A stretch of 30,906 bases of DNA from NCBI GenBank assembly GCA_036009005.1, contig DASYMP010000210.1:1-30906 (forward strand), in the 5' to 3' direction. A model generated the notes under the pieces. It was not told the DNA's origin, ran no database searches, and saw only the letters and a program-made list of their open reading frames with translations. Position numbers and translations under genes: made by a program. Below, piece after piece: positions 6,769 through 14,537 of this stretch (position 1 is the first letter of the stretch; each line of letters opens with the position of its first letter). The DNA comes from JACVRW01 sp036009005. GTDB lineage: Bacteria > Actinomycetota > Thermoleophilia > Solirubrobacterales > Thermoleophilaceae.

Positions 6769-8574
6769 CTCGGCGAGCGCCGGGGCCGGATCCGGTAGGT
6801 ACGGCTTCGGCACGTCGACCAGCAGTTGCTTCGTGTACTCGGCCTGAGGACGGTCGAGCACGGCGTTCGTCTCCCCCGCCTCGACGGCTACGCCCGACTG
6901 CATCACGATGACCTGCTGCGCGATGCTCCGCACGAGCGCGAGGTTGTGCGTGATGAAGATGAGCGCGAGGTCGCGCTCGTGCTGCAGGCGCCGCAGCGTC
7001 TCGATGATCGCGGCCTGGACCGACACGTCGAGCGCGGAGGTGACCTCGTCGCACACCACGACCTTCGGGTTCACGACGAGAGCTCTCGCCAAAGCCACGC
7101 GCTGACGCTCGCCACCGCTGAGCTCGCCGGGGGAGCGCCGGAGCATGCCCTTGGTCAATGCGGCGTCCTCGAGAGCGGCGACCACCCGCTCCTGCCTGGC
7201 CTTGCGGGGCGCATCCGACAGGTAGATGAGCGGCTGTTCGATTATCTCGCCGACGGTCTTGCGCGGGTTGAGCGACGCATAGGGGTTCTGGAAGACGTAC
7301 TGGACCGCGCGCAGCTCCTCGGACGCTCGGTCGCGCGCGCTCGTTGCGAGGGCTCGCGAATCGAGTCGCACCTCCCCGGACCACGAGCGGTGAAGGCCGA
7401 CGATGCACCGCGCGAGTGTCGTCTTGCCCGATCCGGACTCGCCGACGACCGCGACACAGGTGCGCTCGCGCACCTCAAGGCTGACGTCGTGCAGGATCTG
7501 CGTCGATCCGTAGCTCGCGGAGAGCCCCTCGACGGTCAGGAGCGCGCCCTCCCCCACCCTGAGCTCGCGCGAGCTTCGATCCACACGCCCGTTCGAAGAC
7601 GGCAACTCGCCGAGCCGGAGGCAGCGCGCCAGGTGCACGCCGCCGGCGGTGGCGGGCACCATCTCCGGGATGTTGTCCACGCACCGCTCCTCCGCAAAGG
7701 GGCAGCGGGGCGCGAACAGGCACCCGGCGGGCCGCTTGCCGGGTGCGGGCGGGTGGCCTCCGAGGCCCACGAGGGTGTGTGAGCGCGTCGGCGAGGGCAC
7801 GGCTGTCAGCAGGGCGCGCGTGTACGGATGAGCCGGCGCCGCAAGAACGTCCCCCTTCGTGCCCAGCTCGACCATCTCGCCGCCGTAGAGGACCGCGATG
7901 TGATCGACGAGCTCGCCGATCACCGCCAGATCGTGGCTCACGAACAGCCCCGCGACGCCGTGCAGGCTGCAGAGATCGCGGATCGTGTTCAGAACGTGCC
8001 GCTGGGTGGTCACGTCCAGGCCGGTCGTGGGCTCGTCGAGCACGATCACCTGGGGCTTCAGCAGGAACGCCATCGCGATCACGGCCCGCTGCTGCTGGCC
8101 GCCGGAGAGCTGATGCGGATACGCGGCCAGCACCTCGGGCGACAGCCTGACCTGCCCGAGCACCTCCGCGAGCCGATCGCCCGCGTCTCCGGCCTGTGAC
8201 TCCGCCGCCGCATCCTTCGTCAGGACCTCTCGGAGCTGGACGCCCACCCTCAGGGCGGGGTTCAGCGCCGTCGTCGGGTCCTGCGGGACGTAGGCGATCC
8301 GGCCGCCGCGAACCGCGCGCACGCGGTCCGGCTCCATCTGGAGGACGTCGTCTCCGTCCAGGAGGACGCTGCCGCTCCTGATGACGAGGCCCCGGCGGGC
8401 GTATCCCAACAGCGCAAGCGCGACCGTCGACTTACCCGACCCGGACTCCCCCACCAGACCGAGGGTTCGTCCCGGCCACAGCCTGAAGGACACGCCCCTC
8501 ACGACCTCCCGCTGGTCGTCCTCCGTGGAGACACGGATGTCCTGCACCTCGAGCCGTGGAGATTCCTCAATCAT
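6766..8574 (-). CDS. Oligopeptide/dipeptide-type ABC transporter ATPase, DppD-DppF fusion
   Basis: The 602-aa protein is two complete ABC ATPases in one chain. The first has Walker A GESGSGKS (about 42-49), signature LSGGQQQR (156-163), Walker B VIVLDEP (about 176-182) and switch His214; the second has GESGSGKTT (about 378-386), LSGGERQR (485-492), Walker B VVVCDEV and His543. After the first domain comes the oligopeptide-transporter tail with four cysteines (about 285, 291, 298, 318), a feature of DppD-type subunits that can hold an iron-sulfur cluster. ATG 8574 is preferred, with GGAGG 9 nt upstream; it overlaps the DppC-type permease by 8 nt. It would power import through the two permeases encoded upstream. 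Family call firm, substrate unknown. Confidence 0.93.
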   Translation of the reverse strand: MIEESPRLEVQDIRVSTEDDQREVVRGVSFRLWPGRTLGLVGESGSGKSTVALALLGYARRGLVIRSGSVLLDGDDVLQMEPDRVRAVRGGRIAYVPQDPTTALNPALRVGVQLREVLTKDAAAESQAGDAGDRLAEVLGQVRLSPEVLAAYPHQLSGGQQQRAVIAMAFLLKPQVIVLDEPTTGLDVTTQRHVLNTIRDLCSLHGVAGLFVSHDLAVIGELVDHIAVLYGGEMVELGTKGDVLAAPAHPYTRALLTAVPSPTRSHTLVGLGGHPPAPGKRPAGCLFAPRCPFAEERCVDNIPEMVPATAGGVHLARCLRLGELPSSNGRVDRSSRELRVGEGALLTVEGLSASYGSTQILHDVSLEVRERTCVAVVGESGSGKTTLARCIVGLHRSWSGEVRLDSRALATSARDRASEELRAVQYVFQNPYASLNPRKTVGEIIEQPLIYLSDAPRKARQERVVAALEDAALTKGMLRRSPGELSGGERQRVALARALVVNPKVVVCDEVTSALDVSVQAAIIETLRRLQHERDLALIFITHNLALVRSIAQQVIVMQSGVAVEAGETNAVLDRPQAEYTKQLLVDVPKPYLPDPAPALAE

Positions 8575-9529
8575 CCGCAACGGCCTCCGTCAGCAGGTGC
8601 TGCGCCGACTGATCGTCGACCGCGGCGGTGCGGTCCCCGCCCAGAGACGCGCGAGCGAGGGCATCGGTGAAGGTGTTGAGGCCGACGGTGAGGAGCGCGA
8701 GCACGATGGCCGGCGCGCCGATGCCCCACACGTTGGCGGCGATGCCGTTCCGGTTCTCGTTGAGCATCGCGCCCCAGTTCGGGTCGGGCGGCTGGAGGCC
8801 GAATCCCAGGAAGGAGAGACCGGCCATGATGATGATCGAGTAGGCCATCCGGAGCCCCATCTCGACCATCAGCGGCGACATGACGTTGGGCAGGATCTCG
8901 CCGACCATGACCCGCCGCGGTGGGATGGCGATCAGCTCCGAGGCCTTGACGAAGTCGCGTTCGCAGACATCGAGCGCCGTCGCGCGAATGACGCGCGCGA
9001 CCTGAGGCGCGTGGATGATCGCCACGGCGAGCACGATCAGCCATGACTTCGCCCCAAGGATGCTCACGAGCAGGAGCGCGAAGACGATCTGCGGGAATGC
9101 CAGCACGACGTCCGCCGAGCGCATCAGCACCCCATCGGTCAGCCCGCCGAAGAAGGCGGCGGCTATGCCGATCAGGGCCCCGACCAGGACGCCGAGGATG
9201 GTTGCGACGGCCGCCATGCTGAGGAGCACCCAGCCACCACCGAGCGTACGGCTGAGGACATCGCGCCCGAGCACGTCGCCGCCCAGGAGCGCGTCGCCGC
9301 CCGGTGCGGCATACGGGCCGGTGATGAACTCCGTTGTCGCATGGGGCGTCAGAAGCGGACCCAGCGCGGCGAGGAGGACGACCGCCATCGTAAGAGCCGC
9401 GCCGATCTTGCCGCGACGGGTGCGAAGCGCCCTGCCCAACAGGCCGAGCGAGCGCGTGCGGCGAAGCCGCTCCGCCGACGTCGCCAGGGGGTTGCGCCCT
9501 CGGGGGAGCGAGGGTGCGAGCCCGCTCAC
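8567..9529 (-). CDS. ABC transporter permease, DppC type
   Basis: The start is GTG 9529, which overlaps the upstream permease stop as GTGA and removes a long spurious upstream extension. The 320-aa product has a short cytosolic N-terminus, a first membrane span (KIGAALTMAVVLLAALGPLL), a periplasmic segment with LLGGDVLGRDVLSRTLGG typical of DppC/OppC, and about five further spans. The EAA loop that docks the ATPase reads DFVKASELIAIPPRRVMVGE followed by ILPN; the usual glycine is missing, a mild departure. The C-terminus ends PPDPNWGAMLNENRN and a final span, as in the family. It pairs with the DppB-type permease to form the import channel. Confidence 0.92.
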   Translation of the reverse strand: MSGLAPSLPRGRNPLATSAERLRRTRSLGLLGRALRTRRGKIGAALTMAVVLLAALGPLLTPHATTEFITGPYAAPGGDALLGGDVLGRDVLSRTLGGGWVLLSMAAVATILGVLVGALIGIAAAFFGGLTDGVLMRSADVVLAFPQIVFALLLVSILGAKSWLIVLAVAIIHAPQVARVIRATALDVCERDFVKASELIAIPPRRVMVGEILPNVMSPLMVEMGLRMAYSIIIMAGLSFLGFGLQPPDPNWGAMLNENRNGIAANVWGIGAPAIVLALLTVGLNTFTDALARASLGGDRTAAVDDQSAQHLLTEAVADD

Positions 9530-10542
9530 GGCGAGCTCCTGAAACGCCGGCGCGGCGTCAGGACCACGGCGAGGAGGTCGGAAGCGATGTTCACGACCAG
9601 GTAGAACCCCGCGAGGATCAGGACGATGCACTGGATCACGGGGATGTCCCGAGTGTCCACGGCGCCGACGAGCGCCTGTCCGAGGCCCTGGTAGTTGAAG
9701 ACGTACTCGACGACCACGATGCCGCCGGCGAGGTAGAGGAAGTTCAGCGCTATGACCTGCACGATCGCGGGGGCCGCGTTCGGCAGCGCGTGCGCGAACA
9801 GGACCCGCCTGCGATCCAGTCCCTTGAGCTCCGCAAGCTCGGCGTAGTCGCTCGCCAGCGCCTCGATCATCGTCGCTCGCGTCATTCGGAAGATGTACGG
9901 GAAGATGAGGATCACGAGCGTGGCCACCGGCAGCACGAGCGCGTCGGGGTGCTCCCACGGAGCGGTGCCCGACGGAAATACCGATACGGCCGGGAAGGCG
10001 TGCAGCACGAGCGTCGACAGCAGCGTGATCAGGCCCAGGGCCACGACGAACTCGGGCAGCGCGCTCAGCGCAAGCGAGGCGACCGAGGTGACCGTGTCGA
10101 ACAATCGATCCCTCCTGGCCGCGGCGATCACCCCGGCCAGGACGCCGAGCACACTCCCTATCGCTCCCGCCAGGAAGATCAGGAAGGCTGAATTCAGCAG
10201 CCGAGGGCCGACGATCTCGCTCACGGGCCCGCCGTTCGCGAGGGAGTTCCCGAGGTCGCCTCGGACCAGGTCACCCGCCCAGCGCAGATATTGCAGCGGG
10301 ACGGGCGCGTCCAGGTGCAGCTGCTCCTGGAGCGCCTTGAGCCGCGCGGGCGTGGCGCTGTTGCCGAGCACGGCCCGCGCGGCATCCCCAGGCAGGACCT
10401 CCGTCGCCGCGAAGACGAGCATCGACAGCAGCACCATCGTCAGCAGGCCCAGCACGACGCGCCGTCGTGCCACCGCGGCGAGCGAGTCGTCGGGCCGACG
10501 GCCGCCGGTCCGCAACGGGCTAGGGATCGCGCCGGCTTCCAC
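9526..10542 (-). CDS. ABC transporter permease, DppB type
   Basis: The 338-aa product follows the DppB/OppB plan: a first span (RRVVLGLLTMVLLSMLVFAA) followed by EVLPGDAARAVLG and the periplasmic LHLDAPVPLQYLRWAGDLVRGDLG-type element, then five more spans and an EAA loop (ASDYAELAELKGLDRRRVLF, then AHALPN) that contacts the ATPase. GTG 10542 is preferred because GAGGGG lies about 6 nt upstream. It starts 39 nt after the binding-protein gene and overlaps the DppC gene by four bases. The full order binding protein, DppB, DppC, DppDF makes a complete importer. Confidence 0.92.
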   Translation of the reverse strand: MEAGAIPSPLRTGGRRPDDSLAAVARRRVVLGLLTMVLLSMLVFAATEVLPGDAARAVLGNSATPARLKALQEQLHLDAPVPLQYLRWAGDLVRGDLGNSLANGGPVSEIVGPRLLNSAFLIFLAGAIGSVLGVLAGVIAAARRDRLFDTVTSVASLALSALPEFVVALGLITLLSTLVLHAFPAVSVFPSGTAPWEHPDALVLPVATLVILIFPYIFRMTRATMIEALASDYAELAELKGLDRRRVLFAHALPNAAPAIVQVIALNFLYLAGGIVVVEYVFNYQGLGQALVGAVDTRDIPVIQCIVLILAGFYLVVNIASDLLAVVLTPRRRFRSSP

Positions 10543-10581
10543 CGCTACCCCTCACGCCCACGATCCGGGCCTGGCGCGCCG

Positions 10582-12192
10582 CTAGGCAAGCCACATTTCC
10601 TTGAACTTGTAGCGCCACCACGAGTAGCCGAGGTTGGACTCCTTGACCCCCTGGACCTTGCTCGAGTTGGCGTCGATGTCGGCCCGGAAGACCGAGATGA
10701 TGTAGCCGTTCAGCTTGTGGTAGATGTCCTGCATCTCGTGCGCGATCTCGATGCGCTTCGCCTTGTCGAGCTCCGCGAGCGCCTGCCCATACAGCTCGAC
10801 GTAGTGAGGCGATGCCTTGTAGAAGTGCGTCTCGCCGTAGAACGAATCCGGCAGGTCGATCTGCCCGACATTGGGGAAGTACGGCTCCACCGGCCAGAAC
10901 GACGTGGCCATCGGCCATTTCGTGTAGTTCGGGCCGAACATCGTCGCCGTCGGCACCCGGTTGAGCTTGATGTTGACGCCCGCCTCCTGCGCCTGGCGCG
11001 CGTAGACCTCGCACACCTGGGTGTTCGTCGGGGTGAGGTTGGCCGTGACGAGGGTCGCGGAGAGGCCCTCGTGCCCCGCCTGCTTCAACAGCGACTTCGC
11101 CTTCTCGATGTCCTGCTCGCGCTGCGGGATGTCCTTGTTGTAGGCGGGGTCCCACGGGGCGTACAGGTCGTTGGCGACCATGCCGTGGCCGCCGTAGACG
11201 GTCTCGAGCATCTGCTTGCGGTCGACGATCAGCTTCAGCGCCTCACGCACGCGCGGATCCGAGAACGGCTGGACGTCCACCCGGAAGAGAATCGGGTCCC
11301 ACGCGCCGGATTGGGCGATCCTGACCTTCAGGCCGGCGTTCTCGACCGCGGAGACCGACCCCGCGGTTATCTTCGAGGCGAGATCGATCTCGCCGCTGAT
11401 CAGTGAGTTGACCTGAGTGGTCTCGTCCGAGTAGTCCGTCATGACGAGCTTGTCCACATACGGCTTGCCGGTCTGCCAGTAGTTCGGGTGGCGGAGGAAC
11501 GTGCTCTGCTGCCCCGGCGTGAACGACTCGTACTTGAAGGGACCGGACCCGATCGGCTTCTTCGGGTCGAACCCGACCGGCACGAGCGGCGCTCCGTAGG
11601 CCATCAGCGTCTCGATCAGGATCGAGAACGGGATCTTGAACGGCACGCGGATCGTCCGCTTGTCCACCGTCTTGATGCCCGCGGCGTCCATCGATGCCAG
11701 GTTGGCCGCGAGAATCCCCGGTGCCTTCGGGTCGACGATCTGCTGGAGCGAGTACTTCATGTCCTCGGACGTGGCGGTCTTGCCGTTGTGGAACTCGATG
11801 CCGTCCCTGAGGCGAATGGTCCACTCCGTGCCGTCCGAGTTCGGCGTCATCTCCTCCGCGAGCGAGAGCACGGGCTGGCTCTTCTGGTCCCAGTCGACGA
11901 AGTAGTCGAACAGGTTCGGGGCTCGCGCGTAATCGAGGTCGTTGTAGGGCGAGAACGGATTGAGCGTGTCGGCGCTGCCGCCGCCGGTGATGCCGACGCG
12001 AAGCGTTCCGCCGCGCTTGGGCTTTCCGACCGCCTTGGTGGCGGAGTCGTTGCCGCTGACGCAACCCGGAAGCGCTGCGGCGGCTCCGAGCGCGGCCGCG
12101 TGCGCGACAAATCCGCGTCTGGTCAGCGGTTGCCAGGCAGCCCAACCGCCCCCGTCCGGACCACTTACCTCGACATCGTCACGACGTTCCAT
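10582..12192 (-). CDS. Extracellular solute-binding protein family 5, predicted Tat lipoprotein
   Basis: The 536-aa protein is the capture component of the importer. Its N-terminus has a twin-arginine motif (PLTRRGFVA, Arg25-Arg26), a hydrophobic Ala-rich stretch and a lipobox ALPGC with Cys44, so it should be folded before export and then lipid-anchored outside the membrane. The body shows SBP family 5 signatures: GGTLRVGITGGGSADTLNPF, WTIRLRDGIEFHNGKTATSEDMKYS and IGSGPFKYESFTPGQQ. Family members bind peptides, opines, nickel chelates, aminopolycarboxylates or sugars, so the ligand is open. ATG 12192 follows a GGAG only four nt upstream. It starts 20 nt after LLM2, indicating co-transcription with that monooxygenase. 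Confidence 0.92.
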   Translation of the reverse strand: MERRDDVEVSGPDGGGWAAWQPLTRRGFVAHAAALGAAAALPGCVSGNDSATKAVGKPKRGGTLRVGITGGGSADTLNPFSPYNDLDYARAPNLFDYFVDWDQKSQPVLSLAEEMTPNSDGTEWTIRLRDGIEFHNGKTATSEDMKYSLQQIVDPKAPGILAANLASMDAAGIKTVDKRTIRVPFKIPFSILIETLMAYGAPLVPVGFDPKKPIGSGPFKYESFTPGQQSTFLRHPNYWQTGKPYVDKLVMTDYSDETTQVNSLISGEIDLASKITAGSVSAVENAGLKVRIAQSGAWDPILFRVDVQPFSDPRVREALKLIVDRKQMLETVYGGHGMVANDLYAPWDPAYNKDIPQREQDIEKAKSLLKQAGHEGLSATLVTANLTPTNTQVCEVYARQAQEAGVNIKLNRVPTATMFGPNYTKWPMATSFWPVEPYFPNVGQIDLPDSFYGETHFYKASPHYVELYGQALAELDKAKRIEIAHEMQDIYHKLNGYIISVFRADIDANSSKVQGVKESNLGYSWWRYKFKEMWLA

Positions 12193-12212
12193 GAGTCTCC
12201 ATTTCTGCGTCT

Positions 12213-13313
12213 CTATCGACGAATTGCTTGCGCGTGCGAGCTGGTCGTCTGTTTCACCTGGCCGAGCTCCGGGATGACGTACTCGCCGATCAGGCGGATG
12301 GTCTCCATGTGCGCTTCGTGGGTCCCGCCGTCGATGTTGAACGTCACCTCCTCGCAGCCCATGGCTTCGATCTGCTTGCAGACCTCGATCACGTCGTCGG
12401 GCGTGCCCGCGACGACCGAAGGTCCGATCTCCATCAATCCCTCGATGTTCCTGCGCTGCTTCATCACGCGCCGGACCCGCGGAAAATGCTCGTATGTCGG
12501 CGCGCTCGCGAACGGCTCGTACAGCCGGATGATCAGGTCGGCGAACCGGAAGGCCGGGTTCTTCACGGCCTCGACGGCATCCTCTCGGCGTTCCGCGCAC
12601 CTCACGGCCGTGACGTAGACCATGTACTCGTCGGTCAGCCGGCCGCCGACCGGATCCGCCCGCGTGAGCCCGTCCCGGTACGCGGCGAAGCACTCCTCGA
12701 GGTAGTCCCATCCGAAGTACGAGTCCCAGGTGAGCACGCCGATCCCCAGCTCGCCCGATGCCGTATGCGACGGCAGGCCGCTGGCGACCGAGTAGAGGCG
12801 CGGCATCGGCTTCTGCGTCGTCGTCGGATTGACCCTCACCTCGTTGAGGGTCCAGAAGGCGCCTTCGTAGCTCAAGGTTTCGTTCATGAGCGCGGTCGCG
12901 ATGATCTGGAGCGACTCCGCCCACATCGCCCGCGTGTCCTTCGGGTCGATGCCCCACACGTCCATCGCCAGCCCGTTGTTGCCGCGCGCGGTGGCGAGCT
13001 CCGCGCGGCCGCCGGAGACCGCGTCGAGGGTCGCCAGCCGTTCCGCGACGGTGATGGGATGGTGGAACGGCAGCCCCAGCGCGGCGTACCGGATCTTTAT
13101 GCGCTCCGTGAGCGCCGCCACCGCGCCGTAGATCGAGTCCGGAGCGCTGATGGTCGTGTCCGGCGCCATGAACCTCGTCTCGGAGCTCCCCCACGACCAG
13201 AAGCCGAGCTCGTCGGCCAGCACCGCCTCGCGGATGACGTCCCCGTACTTCTGCGAGTACGTGGGGCTGTGCATTCCGTGGAGGCTTCCGTCTGTGAGGA
13301 GGCTGATCTTCAT
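12213..13313 (-). CDS. Luciferase-like flavin-dependent monooxygenase (LLM2), first gene of importer operon
   Basis: The 366-aa product begins MKISLLTDGS and parallels LLM1 through its length: ELGFWSWGSSETRF, SAPDSIYGAVAALTERI, HHPITVAERLATLDAVSGGRAELATARGNN, KDTRAMWAESLQIIATALMNE, FGWDYLE and IGPSVVAGTPDDVIEVCKQIEAMG. It is therefore a bacterial-luciferase-like TIM barrel that would use reduced flavin and oxygen. It is followed after 20 nt by the binding protein of the ABC importer and so is expected to act on the imported compound or on a product of it. The ATG at 13313 has only a weak upstream GAGA. No flavin reductase is in the operon; one is encoded at 245-760. Confidence 0.88.
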   Translation of the reverse strand: MKISLLTDGSLHGMHSPTYSQKYGDVIREAVLADELGFWSWGSSETRFMAPDTTISAPDSIYGAVAALTERIKIRYAALGLPFHHPITVAERLATLDAVSGGRAELATARGNNGLAMDVWGIDPKDTRAMWAESLQIIATALMNETLSYEGAFWTLNEVRVNPTTTQKPMPRLYSVASGLPSHTASGELGIGVLTWDSYFGWDYLEECFAAYRDGLTRADPVGGRLTDEYMVYVTAVRCAERREDAVEAVKNPAFRFADLIIRLYEPFASAPTYEHFPRVRRVMKQRRNIEGLMEIGPSVVAGTPDDVIEVCKQIEAMGCEEVTFNIDGGTHEAHMETIRLIGEYVIPELGQVKQTTSSHAQAIRR

Positions 13314-13391
13314 GCAGTTCTCTGGTGGGGGCGCTGCGAGACCCCCTCCATCGCATTCCGTATTTGGGTACCTGGAGGGACCTCGGGTGCT

Positions 13392-13419
13392 AATTTACAG
13401 CCGTAGCGGGCCGCGTCAA
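13392..13419 (-). promoter_or_regulatory. Promoter of the LLM2-ABC importer operon
   Basis: On the minus strand TTGACG (13414-13419), a 16-nt spacer and TAAATT (13392-13397) form a good promoter, giving a leader of about 70 nt. The same 16-nt spacing is used by the aminotransferase promoter, and both have GGGCAT 8-9 nt before the -35. The remaining part of the 191-nt divergent gap (13314-13504), on the LLM3 side, shows no clear promoter or ribosome site. Confidence 0.6.
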
Positions 13420-13504
13420 GTAAATATCATGCCCGTCTGGTCGTCTATTCTGCGAAATATGTCCTTCACGCGCCTATTCGCCGATCTATGCCTCTCGACT
13501 CCCA

Positions 13505-14533
13505 ATGACTGACGCGCTGCCTGGAATAGGCGTGCTCGGCAACGTCGGGATCTCGGTCCCCGAGCTCGTAAAGCTCGGCGCGGAGATCGAGCAGGCGGGC
13601 TTCCCCGGGGTATGGGTCATCGAGTACGAGTACGACTCGATCGCCTTGGCGCAGGCGATCGCGCAGGGAACCAGCACGGTCATGACGGGAACCTGCATCA
13701 CGCGTGCGTTCACGCGCCACCCCATCTCTCTTGCCACCACTGCCGCCGCGATCGACCAGCTCGCGCCCGGCCGCTTCACGATCGGCCTCGGCAGCGGGGC
13801 GCTCGAGTCGGCCGACCCGAAGCTGTCGCTTCAGCGTTGGGGCGTGCCATGGGATCGCTCCGCCGCGCGCATGAAGGAATACGTCGAGGTGCTGCGGCGG
13901 GCGCTCGACGGCGACACGCTCGGCTACCAGGGCGACTTCTACGACCTGAACCACGTCGAGCTCGAGCTGCTGCCGGAGAAGCGCGTGCCGATCTTCCTGG
14001 CGGGTGGCGGCAAGCGCATGATGGACCTCGCCGGGTCACTGTCCGACGGCGTCTTCATGCACATGGTCGACGAACAGGCGACGCGGGCGACGCGCGAGCG
14101 CGTGGCCGCGGCGGCGGAGAAGCACGGCCGTGATCCCGGTGAGCTCGACGTGAGCAACCTGATCATGACCTGCGTCGACGACGACCGTGCCACGGCGGTC
14201 GCGGCCATGAAGCACTGGCTCGTCGAGTACTACCTGAGCATGAAGGTCTACCAGTCGATCCTCGCCGACAACGGCTGGGCCGATGAGGGGAAGACGATCC
14301 TCGACGCCTACATGCGCGGCGACAAGGAGGCCGCTGAGGCCGCGGTACCCGACGGGTTGATCGAGAACTTCACGATCACCGGCACGCCGGACGAATGCCG
14401 GCAGAAGCTGGCGGAGTTCGTTTCATGGGGCACGACCATGCCGATCCTGTACGTGTTCCCCTCGCGCGGCGACTGGCGCGACGCCTACCGCCGCACCATC
14501 GACACGTTCGCCGGCGCCACGGCAGCCGGCTGA
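13505..14533 (+). CDS. Luciferase-like oxidoreductase, F420-dependent-type (LLM3)
   Basis: The 342-aa product belongs to a different branch of the luciferase-like family from LLM1 and LLM2. It has GVLGNVGISVPELVKLGAEIEQAGFPGVWVIEYEYDSIA, AIDQLAPGRFTIGLGSGALES and RMKEYVEVLRRALDG, followed by PIFLAGGGKRMMDLAGSLSDGVFMHMV, the pattern of F420-dependent tetrahydromethanopterin-reductase-like enzymes (MER-like). It ends ITGTPDECRQKLAEFVSWG, also typical. Such proteins use F420 or FMN for hydride transfer or oxygenation. It diverges from LLM2 and converges on the GntR regulator gene with 4 nt between stops. Cofactor choice is inferred from similarity. No Shine-Dalgarno is visible before ATG 13505, so the start is moderately sure. 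Confidence 0.85.
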   Translation: MTDALPGIGVLGNVGISVPELVKLGAEIEQAGFPGVWVIEYEYDSIALAQAIAQGTSTVMTGTCITRAFTRHPISLATTAAAIDQLAPGRFTIGLGSGALESADPKLSLQRWGVPWDRSAARMKEYVEVLRRALDGDTLGYQGDFYDLNHVELELLPEKRVPIFLAGGGKRMMDLAGSLSDGVFMHMVDEQATRATRERVAAAAEKHGRDPGELDVSNLIMTCVDDDRATAVAAMKHWLVEYYLSMKVYQSILADNGWADEGKTILDAYMRGDKEAAEAAVPDGLIENFTITGTPDECRQKLAEFVSWGTTMPILYVFPSRGDWRDAYRRTIDTFAGATAAG

Positions 14534-14537
14534 ACCG

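Noticed and set aside
5638..13313. Direct naming of LLM1/LLM2 as EDTA or NTA monooxygenase (EmoA/NtaA)
   Set aside because: They are about 70 residues shorter and look closer to alkanal-monooxygenase-like LLMs; only the neighbourhood is similar, so this is kept as a hypothesis.
10582..13356. Apparent 924-residue fusion of an N-terminal extension to the solute-binding protein
   Set aside because: The upstream part is a different frame of the LLM2 gene. The binding protein begins at ATG 12192 with a Tat/lipobox signal, which must be N-terminal.
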